Made by a program: the position numbers and the translations under genes. This document shows positions 27,901 through 39,900 of a stretch of 64,000 nt of DNA, in pieces (position 1 is the first letter of the stretch; each line of letters opens with the position of its first letter). A model generated the notes under the pieces. That model did not search any database. It was not told where the DNA came from and was given only the letters and a program-made list of their open reading frames with translations. Origin of the DNA: Prosthecobacter vanneervenii. Lineage in GTDB: Bacteria > Verrucomicrobiota > Verrucomicrobiia > Verrucomicrobiales > Verrucomicrobiaceae. The stretch is taken from contig NZ_JACHIG010000001.1 of NCBI RefSeq assembly GCF_014203095.1, forward strand, positions 1,178,001-1,242,000, given 5' to 3'.

Positions 27901-30900
27901 CACCAGTGCTGTTGGCAATCGTCGCAACGCCCGCCCCGGCAGCCGAGCCGAGACTGCTGCCACGGAAGAGCACGGAGGCACCGGAAGGTCCCGTGGTCGC
28001 ATTCTGCGCCGGAGCCACGTTGTTAGCCGCCGCACCAAAAGTGAGATTGGCCTGGCCGGCCGGGTCGGCCGTGACGGTCACCACACTGTAGCCACGGCTG
28101 AAGGTAGGCGCGCCAAGCGCTTCAGTCGTATTCGAGGCATTGCCGATAAGATTGAAATTGCCGCCGCGGAGCTGGAGCGTGCGTCCGCTGCCGCCGAGGC
28201 GGTTGGCGGTGAGCGTGGCCGAGTTGTTGAGGGTAAGAGTCGCACCCACATCCACGAGAGCGTTCGCAGTGGTGCCCGTGCCGATCAGGCCGGCACCATT
28301 GAAGGTCAGCGTTCCTGCGGATACAACGATTGCCGACGCGCTGGCTGCCGGGCTGGCAACCGAGACAACCATGCTGCCAGCTCCGATCTTGATGAAGTTG
28401 TTTCCGGTGGCTGCTCCATTGCCGTAGGCGACGGTCGAAAGATTGATGGTGCCGCCAGCACCGACGTTAAAGGTCGTGCTGTTCACGGTCGCGATGCCGC
28501 CCGTGATATTCAAGGTCGCCGAAGGGTCGGCACCGATGGTGATCGAATTACCAGACGTCTGGGTGATGAGACCGGCAAAAGTGCTGGTTCCGCTGACCGC
28601 CTGGATCACACCGCCGCTGTTGATGCCAGTCATGCCAGTGACGCCAAAAGTGATCGGATTGGAGTAAGTCACACCACCAGCGAGCTGGAGTGCGGCACCA
28701 ACCGCAGGTGAAATCGTAACCGCACCGGAACCAAGTGCGTTGCTGTTCTGCAACTGGATGGCACCTGCATTGATCGTGATCGCACCCGTCCAGGTGCTGT
28801 TGCTGGCGTTGATGGCCAGAATGCCGTTGTCATTCTTGGTGAAGGTGACACCCGTGCCAGCGGCGAGCGAGAACGGCGTGTTGAGCGTCAGCGTGTTCCC
28901 GGCAGTGACTTCCATGGCGTTGTTCAGCGCATTGAGGATGATGCTGCGAGCGGTCGAGAAGGTGCCGGTAGCGCGGAGGCCGACGCCCGTTGTTCCATCC
29001 ACATCAAGGGTGATGCTGTTGTTGATATTGCCAAGAGCCCCGTCGGAATTGACCGCGACGATACCGTTCAGAATGTCGATGGTAGCGCCTGTGCCGCCAA
29101 ATGTATTTCCGCTGTTGGTCAGAGCGAGGGTGCCTGCACCGGATTTCACGAGCGTGTAGCCGCCGACATCCGAAACCACTCCGCTGAGAGTGAGGCCCTG
29201 GACCACATTGGAGGCGGTGGCTGTGGCCACCGACATGTGCGATGCGCCGCTGAGTGTCGTGGTGCCCGTGAACTCGACACCATAGCCGTTCAGATTTTGC
29301 ACGGCGAGGATGCTGCCATTGTTGGTCAGATTGCCCTGCTGGATGTTTTTGTTGCGGGCAAGCGGTGCTGAACCTGAGCGGTTGACGGTGACCGACACAT
29401 CGCTGGTGACGTTGAGGTTGGCACCCACCGAAAGGCTTTCGTTTGTCCCAAGGGTGTTTCCGTCAGCGGTGAAAATCAAACCGCCCGCTGCATTGAGGGT
29501 TCCCCCGAAATTGCCCACACTGAGAGTACCGAGGCCATACTTGTTGATGATCGCGCTGGAATCCGACGGGCTCGCATCTGCGATGATGACCGTCATCTGG
29601 GGTGCGGTCACCGTGGCGTTCCATGTTTCGGGCAGCGTTGTGACCCCATTGAAGGTGATGTTGTTCGTCCCGTTAAAGATCGTGCTGCCCGTGCCGCTGC
29701 CGGGGCCGGTCGAGTTCGCGCTGTCCAAAATGGTGAGGGCATTGGCCACGGCATTCGCTGCAGTGGAGACGACCGAGACGTTGTTGGCCAGGGTCAAAGT
29801 TCCGGTGCCGAGCGGGCCGTTTGTCACGACAGTGCCGGTTCCGGGAATTCCGCTGTAGGTGCTTGGGCTGCTGCTCGCGCCGATGATGATCCCGCCGGAA
29901 TTGACGGTCACGCCACCTGTGAAGGTGCTCGCCGTGCTGCCGAGCTGGAGGATTCCGTTGCCCGACTTAACGATGCCACCGTTCTGGATCGCGGAATTGA
30001 TCGTCAAGTCAGCTCCCCACGGTGCCACCTGCACTCCATTTACAAGTGTGGCACCAACATTGATCGAGTAACTTGCGGCACCATTCAGATCAATCGTGCC
30101 GGTCCCGATGACGGCGGCATTCCCGGCATTGACGGAGGTGGAGGAGATGCCTCCGGTGAGGGTGAGCACACCCGTCGGGTTCACCGTCGGCGCCGAGCCG
30201 CCCAGGTTGTTAACAATGATTCCAGCCAGCGTGTTGTTGCCCGCGAGATTGACGAGTGAGGCACCGCCGAGAGTAAGCGTGTTGCTGCTCGGGATGATGC
30301 CACCCGCCGTCTGGGTGAAGATGGCCTGGTTGACCGTGAGGCCGCCCGTGCCCATCTGGCCGGTTGCACCGAGAACAATGTTGCCACTGTTGATGACCGT
30401 GCCGCCGGTGTAGGTGTTGACGGAGTTGATGATGGTGTTGCCCACACCAGCAGCCTCAACCTGTCCCGAGGTGAAAATCACCCGGATCGCCCCGCTATTA
30501 TCCGCGATTGGAGCGTTGAGAGTGACCGTGCGGTTCGTTCCGCCATAGTTGGCATGAGTGAGATAGAGGTCACCGCCGCCCGAAGGTCCGGTGATGGTGC
30601 CATTGAGGATGGAGAAATCCACATTGTCGGTCGCCTGGGCAAAGAGGATGCCGCCGCCCTGCACTGTCAGAGTGTTGCCACCGAGATTGAGCACCGTGGC
30701 CGCGGTCTGGGATGCGAAGTTGAGGGTGTTCACCGTTGTGTTCGCGACCAAAGTCGTAGTGCCCGCCGCAGTGAAGCGGACGTTGTCCGTGGCAGTTGGA
30801 TTGCTCAGCAAGCCGAGGGCGGAGTATCCGGCGAAACCGTTCTGGTTGAGCTGACCGACGCCATAAGTCGAGTCATAGCTGGCCCACTCGCGGTCCACGA

Positions 30901-33900
30901 TGGCCCAAGCTCCAATGATGTTGTTTGTGAGCGTCGGCGCGCTGGTGATGAGGACGTTCGGCGTGCTGCCAATGGCCCCAAGGGAGTTTGAGCTTCCGTT
31001 GAAGCGCAGTGTGGCAGCGGAGCCCGCAGACCTGCTCAGCGAGGCGAGGGTGAGGATGGCCGAGTTGACATTGGTGCCACCAGTGGCGGCACTGATGAAG
31101 TTAAAACCTTCGGTCAGTGTTATGGCACCAAGGGTTTCGGTGCTGTTGAGCTGCTGACGACCTGAATAGCTCAGCGTGCCGCCAGCCATCGTGATGGGTG
31201 CCGAGTCATTCACCCTGTTGTTCACGTTATACAGGTTGCCGTTTGCCAGCGTAAGACCGCCGTAATTGATGTAGATCGGCTGGCTGGTGTTCGGCAGCGC
31301 ACCGTTGTCATTGAGCGTGAGTGTGCCTCCCGTGATGAGCGTCGGTCCCGTGTAGGTCTGTGCGCTCTGAAGGTTTAGCGCGCCCGTGCCGGTCTTGTTG
31401 AGATAAATGTTGCCGGAGATCACACCGGCGAAGTTGGTGTTGCCATTGACCGTCAAGATGGCCTGGCTGCTGGCGTTGTTGGTCACCGTGCCGCCTGAAA
31501 TCCCGTTGCCACCGCCTGCCGAGGCGCTGGAGAGACCGCCGACAAACTGGTTGTTGCCATTCAGATCGAGCGTGCCGCCAAAGTTCACCGCCAGGCTCTG
31601 ATTGTAAAGCATCGGGTTGGTGATGCCGGTGCTCGTCAGCACAACCGAGCCCGAATTGATGTAAGTCGTGCCGCTTACGAACTGCTGCGCATTGATGTTG
31701 AGGGTTCCGGGAAGACTCTTGGTCAGACCTGCTGTGCCGGTCATGCCGCTGTTCACCGTCAGCGACTGGCCGCTTTGAACGTAAACAAGCCCCTCGGCTC
31801 CGAGTGAGACAATCGGCGTATTGAGGAAGGCACCACCGGTGCCATTGGCCATGATCGTGCCGCTGGTCAGTGTCAAAGTGGCGGGATTCAGACCGCCAAG
31901 ACCGCCCACTGCGGCCGTGTTATTGATGGTGAGCGCATTCAGCGTCTGGTTGCCTGTCAGAGAGTTGAGTGTGGAGGACGTGGCCTTGAACGTTTGTGTG
32001 GCCGTGGCGCTGAGGATGTTTGTCGCCGAGGCATAGCCGGTGAACGGAATCACGCCGAGCGAGGCGCTGTAGGTGGCGAGTTCGTTGCCGTTGACCGTCA
32101 CACGGTTTAAGATGCCGGTGTTGGCAGGAGTGAGAGTCGGAGCCGTGGTGAATTTCAAGAAGTTGGTCGCCGTGCCAAAAGTACCGGTGACATTCAGCGT
32201 GCCGCCTGCATTGCCGGCGAATGTGGAGAAAGTCAGCGCGGATGAGCCGGTGCCGCCGTTATTGATGGTGTTAGCGCCCTGGTCGGCGACAAACGCACCG
32301 GCCGTTTCCGTGGAGTTGTTGGCGATGAAATCGAACGTGCCTCCCTGCAGCGTCAACGCCCTGGCTGTGAGTCGGTTGCTGGTGTTCGTGCCACTGTTGT
32401 CGAGGCGCATCGTCGCACCTTGGTAAACAATGTTGACCGCGCCGCTGGAGTTCGTCGTGCCTGCGCCGCTCAAGACAAGCGTGCCCTTCTCCACTTTCAC
32501 GCCACCGGTTGTGATCGTGCCACCGAACAATGCCGTGGTGATCGTCAGCGTGCCGGAGCCATATTTGTCGAAGCCGAACATGGCACCTGACTGGCCACCG
32601 GTAGCGTTGATGTCACCTTCCGCGTTGAACTGCAGACGGCGCGTGCCGGTGACGGTGATCAGGCCTGTGATGTTGAGAGTACTGCCTGCACGAGCGCCGA
32701 TTGTAGAATCAAACGGCACCGCAATGCCGCCGGCGTAAGTGTTCGTGTCGGAAACGTTGTCCAGCACGCCTTGGAAATTGATGCCTGCGCTGAGGGTGTT
32801 TGCGGTGGCTTGCAGGTTCAGTGCGTTATTGACCGTGACGCCTCCGGCAAGCTGGAGCGCCGCACCGACGACACCAGCCGACGGTGAGACGGAAATCGTT
32901 CCGGTGCCGAGGGGGGAGGTCAGCGCCGGATTGTTCACGAGAATCGCACCTTGAACGATGTTGACGTTACCGCTCCAGCCAGAGTTTGAGGCATTAATGA
33001 CAAGCGTGCCCAGATCCTGCTTGTTCAGCGAAGCAGTCGCTCCTGTGCCACCGTTAAGGTCAAAGGCAGCGTTCAGCTGAAGCGTCTTGCCGTTGGTGAC
33101 TTCGATCGCGCGTGTGTTCGCCGTGTTCGCAAGCTGGATCACGCGGCTGGTGGTGATGTTGTCCGTTGCACGGAAAGCCGAGGTGCCAGTCGTGGGGCTG
33201 AGCACGATGAAGTTGCCAGAGTTGCCAAGCTGCGCATCGGCGTTCACGGCGACCGTGCCTTGGTTGATGTTGATGTTGCCGGAGAAAGTGTTGTTCGATG
33301 GTGTGGCATTGGCGATCACCATGGTGCCGCTGCCGGTCTTGTTGAAGCCCGTGCCGGTGAGGTTACCCGTGAGGTAAAGCCCCTGCGTCACATTCGATGC
33401 CTGCGTTCCGCTTACGTTGTAGGTCGGCGTGGCGGTGAAGGCGATGGCGTCTGAAACCTGCAACCCGTAACCCGAATTCGTGGTCACCGTGAGACCGAGG
33501 CCCAGGTTTGAGATGCTCGACGGTGCCAGAATCTTGTTTGACGCGGTCGGGAATGGCAGCGAGCCGCCGCGGTTCAAGGTGATGCTAGGAACGATTCCTG
33601 AATCAAAGATGACGCTGCCTAGAGCAAGGGTCTGGACCGAGCCGGTGCGGTCACCGTCGTGGATGAGCGTGACCAGGTTCGAATTGCCAAGGGCAGTCGC
33701 ATTGAAATTGCCGGTGTAATTCGTGGCATTGAAGATGAGTGTGCCGAGGCCGGTCTTGGTGTAGCTGCTTGCTGCAGGCAGATTTCCAAGGAGCGCCACG
33801 GTGGTGCCCGGGTTGATGACATTGATTGTTGGCGTACCGCCGCTGAGTCCTGCGCCCGTGAGATTGCCGGTGAGGGTCAGCGTCCAGGCGGTGATCGCCG

Positions 33901-36900
33901 TCGCGTCAAAGGTGGGACTGCCGGCAAAGGAAATGTCGTTGCCGATGCTGAAGCTGCCCGCCGTGAGCATCGTGGTTCCTGCAGCCATTGCCACCGGACC
34001 AATACCGAGCGGACCGGAAACGACGGTGGCGGTGCTGTTCGTGCTGCTGGCACCGACGACGATGCCGCCGCTGGAGACTGTCAGGCCATTGAACACATTC
34101 TGGGCGCTCAGTTGCAGCAGGCCGGTTCCGGTCTTGGTAATAGACCCGGTGCCGGTGATGATGGAAGCAATCGAAAGCGTCGGCTGGATGCTGGTGTAAG
34201 TCTGCGCACCCACGGCGATGGGGGCGATATTGAAGGTGTTACTGGCCGAAGTGAGGGCGACAGTGCCGCCGGTAATGGTGGCCGTGCTGTTGGCATTGCT
34301 CGAGGTTGCGGTAACCGGACTGCTGCTTCCAAGAGTCAAGGTCCCCGTTACAGTCAGAGTCGGAGCAGCATCACCCCCGTTGTTGTTCAAGGTCACGCTG
34401 TTGAGAGTCTGGTTGACGCTGGCAGCGAAAGTGAGGCTGGCACGGCCATTCATCGTCAAATCCGTGGAGGCCGCGATGGCGTTGCTGGTATTCAGGTTGA
34501 CCGTGGTGCCCGTGCCCTGAACGCCGCCGTTGATGACAAAGCCGCCGCCAGGGATGACGACGTCGCCCGCGGTGGTGGGGCTGATGTTCAGCGTACCGCG
34601 GTTGACCACGGTGCCGAGGCTGTAGGTGTTCGGAGCGGTAAGGGTGAGGGTTCCAGCACCGTCCTTCACCAGCTTGGTGGCACCCTGAATGACCGAGTTG
34701 ATGGTGATTGTGTTCTGGTTGTTGTAGGTGATGAGCTCGCCAATGCCGCTGGTGAGCACGCCGCGGATGGCTGTGGTGCCGATGGTGGAGTTGACGGCAT
34801 TATCGCTCCTCAGCAGGCCACCGAGTTCGAGGTTCAGGATGTCCCCAGCGTTGGTAAAGGCGATGTCGTTGGTGAACGCACCGGCCAGGCGAAGGATGGC
34901 CGCATTGGTAGTACCAGGCGCGAGGGTGGTGGTGGTGGCGGCCACGGCCGGGATCTGCCACAGATTGCCACTGCCAGCGGAACCGTCATAACCAACGAAA
35001 CCGCCCTGGCCCACGACGCCGATGCCTTGGCCGGCATTGTAAGCGGCGTAGTCTGAGCTGTTGGCGATGGCCCATGCACCGATCATTCCACCATTGGTCG
35101 TGGCCAAGGGGGTCGTGAACAGAATGCGGGAGTTGTTACCCTGCTGACCGAGGTTGGTGCCGGTAAAGTTGACCGTGGAGTTGTTACTGCGTGTCAGGCT
35201 GGCAAATGTGATGTCCACAGAGGTGATGGTGCCGCCGCCGGTGTTGGCGGTGATGGTGTTGGCTCCTTGGGCCAAGGTGACAGCGCCGAAGGTCTCCGTG
35301 GCGGCCGTAGTCAGACGACCCGTGTAGGTTATGGAACCGCCGCGCAGCGTGATCGGGATGGTATCGCCGATGCGGTTGTTGTTCTGTGTCTGAAGGCTGT
35401 TGTTGTTGTTGAGCTGCAGGGCAGCGTAGTTGAGATCGATGGCCGAGGTATTGAGGAGAGTGGCATCATTCTCCAGGGCGAGGACACCACCCATCACCAG
35501 CGTGCTACCGGTGTAGGTCTGTGCCTGTTCGAGGGTGGTGGTCGTATTGCCCCCAGTCCTGACGAAGCTGAGGCCAGTGCCGCTAATGGTGCCGGCCCAG
35601 GTGGTGTTTCCGCTGCCCGCCACCAGCAGGCCTCCACCGGTGCTGCTGATGATGGTGCCACCCGTGCCAGGCAGCACCCCGGGAGAACCGAGGTTGCCCA
35701 CATACTGGATGCTGCCTTTCAGGTCGACCGTCGCGTTGCTGTCAATGTTGAGCCCGGCAATCCCCGGGAAGAGAGTGTTGTTGCCAGCATTCAGGATGAG
35801 AGTGCCTTCGTTGACGTTGGTGGTGCTGTTGTACCACTGCTTGGCAGAGAACTGCAGGGTGCCAGGCAGAGCTTTGGCTACGCTGCTGGCGGAGGTGATG
35901 GCACCCGTGATGTCCAGCGTGGTGCCGGTGGTTGTCTGAATAAAGGCATTAGCGCCGAGGTTCAGGCGCGGGACGCTGATGGTGTGGGTGAGACCACTAC
36001 CATCGGCGATGATGCCGCCGGATGTCAGGGTGAGAGTGAAATCCCCGGCTCCGCCCAGGACACCGATGTTGCGGGCGGTCGTGTCGGAGATGGAGAGCGC
36101 ATTCAGCGTTCTGGAGACGCTGATGTCATCCACCGTGTAGGAGCTGGTCACCTTCACCGTATCGGTGGCCAAGGCAGTGTTGATATCCGTTCCGGCAGCG
36201 TAACCGGAGAAGGCTACGATGCCATTGGTGCCGTTGTAGGTGGCGAAATCTGCGCCGCCGAGGAACACGCGTGCCGCGACGTTGTTGCTCAGATTGAGTC
36301 CCGTGCTGGTAGTAAACAGAATCTTGTTGTTCGAGCCGAGGCTGCCGACCTTCGCCAGGTTCAACGATGAACCAGAGTTGGCGAAGTTCACCGAGGCAAA
36401 GGTCAGCGTGTTGGCACCGGCAGAACCAGTGGTGTCAATGACCATGTCGATGCTGTTCACGGTCAGAGCGCCCGTGGTTTCCGTGGTGCCGTTGCCGATG
36501 AAGTTGAGGGTGCCACCGGTGGTGGTCACGGTGCCGGTGTCAAAGAGACGGTTATTGTTGTTGGTGCCGCCAGTGACATTGTCGATCACCAGGGTGCCAC
36601 CTGCAGTGATGGCGATGTTGCCAGCCCCCCACGCACCGCTGGCCCCGCTGAGAGTGGTGGTGCCGCGGCTGGCGGTGAGCGTACCGGTGGCCACGTTGGC
36701 AGCGGTCAGGGTGGTGGTGCCTGTGCCGGACATGGTGAGGCCGCTGGCCCCGGTGCCTGCGTTGTATACACCACTGATCAAGGTATTGCCCGCACCGAAG
36801 ATGGTCAGGGTAGAGGCTGCCGTGTTAGTGATGCCTGTCCCCGAGATGATCAGCTGGGCACCACTGGTGGTTTCGTTTTGCAGCGTACGGCTGGCTCCGA

Positions 36901-39900
36901 GCGCTACGCCGCCGCTGAACTCGATCGATTTGCTGCCGTCCACCTTGGGTGGGGAACCCCCAATGGTGACAGCGTTTGTAATGGCGTTACCACCAGTCAG
37001 GTTGGCAAGGTTCGGGCCAACACGCAGGGTGCCGCCGTTGAAAGCAAAGGTAGCCGTGCCACCGAAGGCCGCCGCTCCAAAAGCACCCACCTTGTCCACG
37101 ATAAGAATACCGTCTGAGAGCGTCGTCCCGCCAGTGTGGGTATTTGCGCTGGAGCCCGTCAGGGTGAAGCTGGCATTGGGGTCAATCGCGATGTTCAGCG
37201 CCGTGCGTGAGCCAGCAGTGCCGGTCGAGGTTGCGACGTTGCTGTTGTCGGCAATGACTCCGTTCCAGACCGTGGAGCCGTAACCGCGAATGTTGAGAAT
37301 GCGGGTGGAGATTGCGGTCGGGTTTTCGAGGCTGACGTAGTTGCCACTGAAGGTTAGCAGAGCGCCGACTTCCAAGTTGTTGCTGATGGTCTGGTCGTTG
37401 GCACCAGCGGCCTTGGTGACGGTCGCATTGAAGGTTATGGCATTGCGGCCAGCAAAAACGGCGGCTGAGTTATTCGCCAGCGTCAGGGGAGCCGTTGTCG
37501 TCAGCGCGCCGCCATAGGCGAAGATGCCAGCATTGCTGAGGGTGATGCCCGAGGCCGAGCCAATGCCGTTGGAGGTGAGTCCCAAGTTGCCACCACCGAC
37601 GCTAATAGCGCCAGTGAAGGTGTTGCTGGAGGCCGGGTTCAGAATCCAGGTGCCGCCATCATTTTTGGCAACTGAGAGCTGGTTCGGGGAGGTCGCATTG
37701 GTGCTGTCAGTCAGCACGAGGTTCATCATATTGTTGTCGGTGTTCGAACCGCGAAGGTCCAGAACGACGACACGCGCGACTGTGTCACCACGAGTGGTGT
37801 TTGCGAAAGTTCCGGTGTTCCAGACGAGAGCGCCTGAACCAGATGAGTCGATGCGGAAGTTTCGGTTGGTAGTGAAACTGGCGCTGGCCTGGAGGGTGAG
37901 GTTTCTGCTGGCTGTTTCGCCTGAGCCAACATAGATCAGAGGGTTCAAGTCAGAGTCGCCGGGGTTGAAAATGAAAGTCCCCGAGGTCCCGGTGCCGGAG
38001 CCCAGAGAACTGGCTGAACCATCGCCTCCGATGGAGGAAACCACCAAGCTGCCGGACGTGACCGTGGTGGTGCCCACGTAGGTGTTGGCGTTCCCAAGGA
38101 TGAGGACACCACCACCTGCCTTGGTCAGCGTGCCGCCGGAGCCACCACTGATGACGCCGGAGAGGATGCCCGCAGTCACCATGGCACCTGTGTTGCCGTT
38201 ATTGTTGACCGTGACGGTGCGCGCAGCCGTGCCGAGGTTGATGGCGTTGGTGAGTTCCGTTTCACCGAGGGCGGTGGAGGAACCGAGGACGAGAGAGGTT
38301 GCAGGATTGAAACTGCCCGAACCCCAAGTAAGGGCTGCGCCGCTGCTCAGATTCACCACCAGACGGCTGGTCGTGCCTGCGGCAAAGCCGGTGTTTCCAG
38401 CCGTCAGCTGCACCTGACCGGCACCCGTGCCCAACGTCCGGGCGAAAGTGGTGCCTGCCACTTCATAAACACCGCCGCTCAAAGTGAGATTGCTTGTGGA
38501 AGTAACGCCCACACCTTCGACCGCACGAAGCTGACCACCGCTGATGGTCGTGACGCCCGTGTAGGTGTTCGCCACGGCAGGATTCAAAATCCACAGACCG
38601 CCGCTGACGGTCAAGGCGGTGGCAGTGGAATCCAGCGTGTTGTTGGTGATGCGGGGGCGGAAGATGTTGTCGCCGATGGATGTGCCGCCGAGGGTCAGTG
38701 TCTTGGCACCGTTGGTGACGAAGGCGATGTCGCCTGTGTTGCTCCAGATGATGCTGGCGTTGTTGGCACCGGTGCCAGCCGCAGCGGACTCGTTGCCGTA
38801 GGTGCCGGAGGACTGGATGGTGGCGTTGCCTGCGAGAGAGAAAAGGCGGTCTGTGCTGATGGACGGGGACTGGGTGGTCTGGTAGATGCCGCCACCCGTA
38901 GTGGCACTGGCTGCGGCCGCACCGGTGTAAGTCAGCGTTCCGCCGTTGAAGATGAGATTGGAGGCCGCGTTGGAGGAAGCGCCGAGACCGCTGGCCAGGC
39001 CACCATCTGCCAGACGAGTGACGGCGAGGTTGCCGGTGTTGATGACAGTGACTCCCGTATAAGACTGCGCGCCAAGGATAGCCTGAGAGCGAGCGCTGGT
39101 GCCGTTGATGATGACGTTCAGCTTGCCCGCACCGTCCTGAAGCGTGCCGCCGAAGGTGGTGGTTCCCGTCGTGGCGGTGCCGCCGAGGGAGATGGATGAC
39201 TGGGTGTTGGCACCTGCGCCGGAATTGGTGATGAGGCCTGTACCGGTGAGTGCACCGATACTGATCTGAGCGTAGCTGGGGCCGCCTGTGTAAAGGGCAG
39301 TCGAAGCACCAGCCGCGTTGATGTCAAGAATAGCGCCCTGGCGGATCGCGGTCTGATTGCCTGCCGTGGAGAGCACACCGAGCGCGGCCGTGGAACCGGA
39401 CATCTGGATGGCCCCCTGATTGATGGTGGTGTTGCCGGTGTAGGCGTTGTTGCCAAAAAGAATCAACGTGCCGGTGCCCGCCTTGGTGAGCGCACCCGCG
39501 CCGCTGCTGATGGTCGTGCCGGACGATGCAGAACCAATGCTCAAGGCATTGCCCGTGGTGAGCGCAGCACCCGAGGAGGGTGCCACCGCCGGCGATGAGC
39601 CATTGGTGATAACAACCAACTCCTGGGCCGCTGTGCCGAGCGCAAAAGCACCCGTGATGGAGGCGGAGCCGGCGGAGTTGTCAAACAAGATGCCGCCCGG
39701 ATTGGTGGAGAAGCTGAGGCTTTGATTCAAAGTCAATGCTGCGCCACCGGTGAGTTTCAGGCTGTTGACCGTTGCGGCGACTGCTGTCGTGCTGGCTGCA
39801 CCGGAGATGGAGTAGTTCAAAGTGCTGGTCGGCGCGAGGGAACCTGACCAAGCTGTATAGCCGGTGTATTGGCTGACAGTAGCACCGCTGCTGACCCAGT

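Noticed and set aside
20669-35056. Long plus-strand frames inside the giant gene (for example 20669-22285 and 33659-35056)
   Set aside because: They lie antisense to the repeat gene, have no recognisable domains, and arise from its Gly/Thr/Asn-rich codon pattern.
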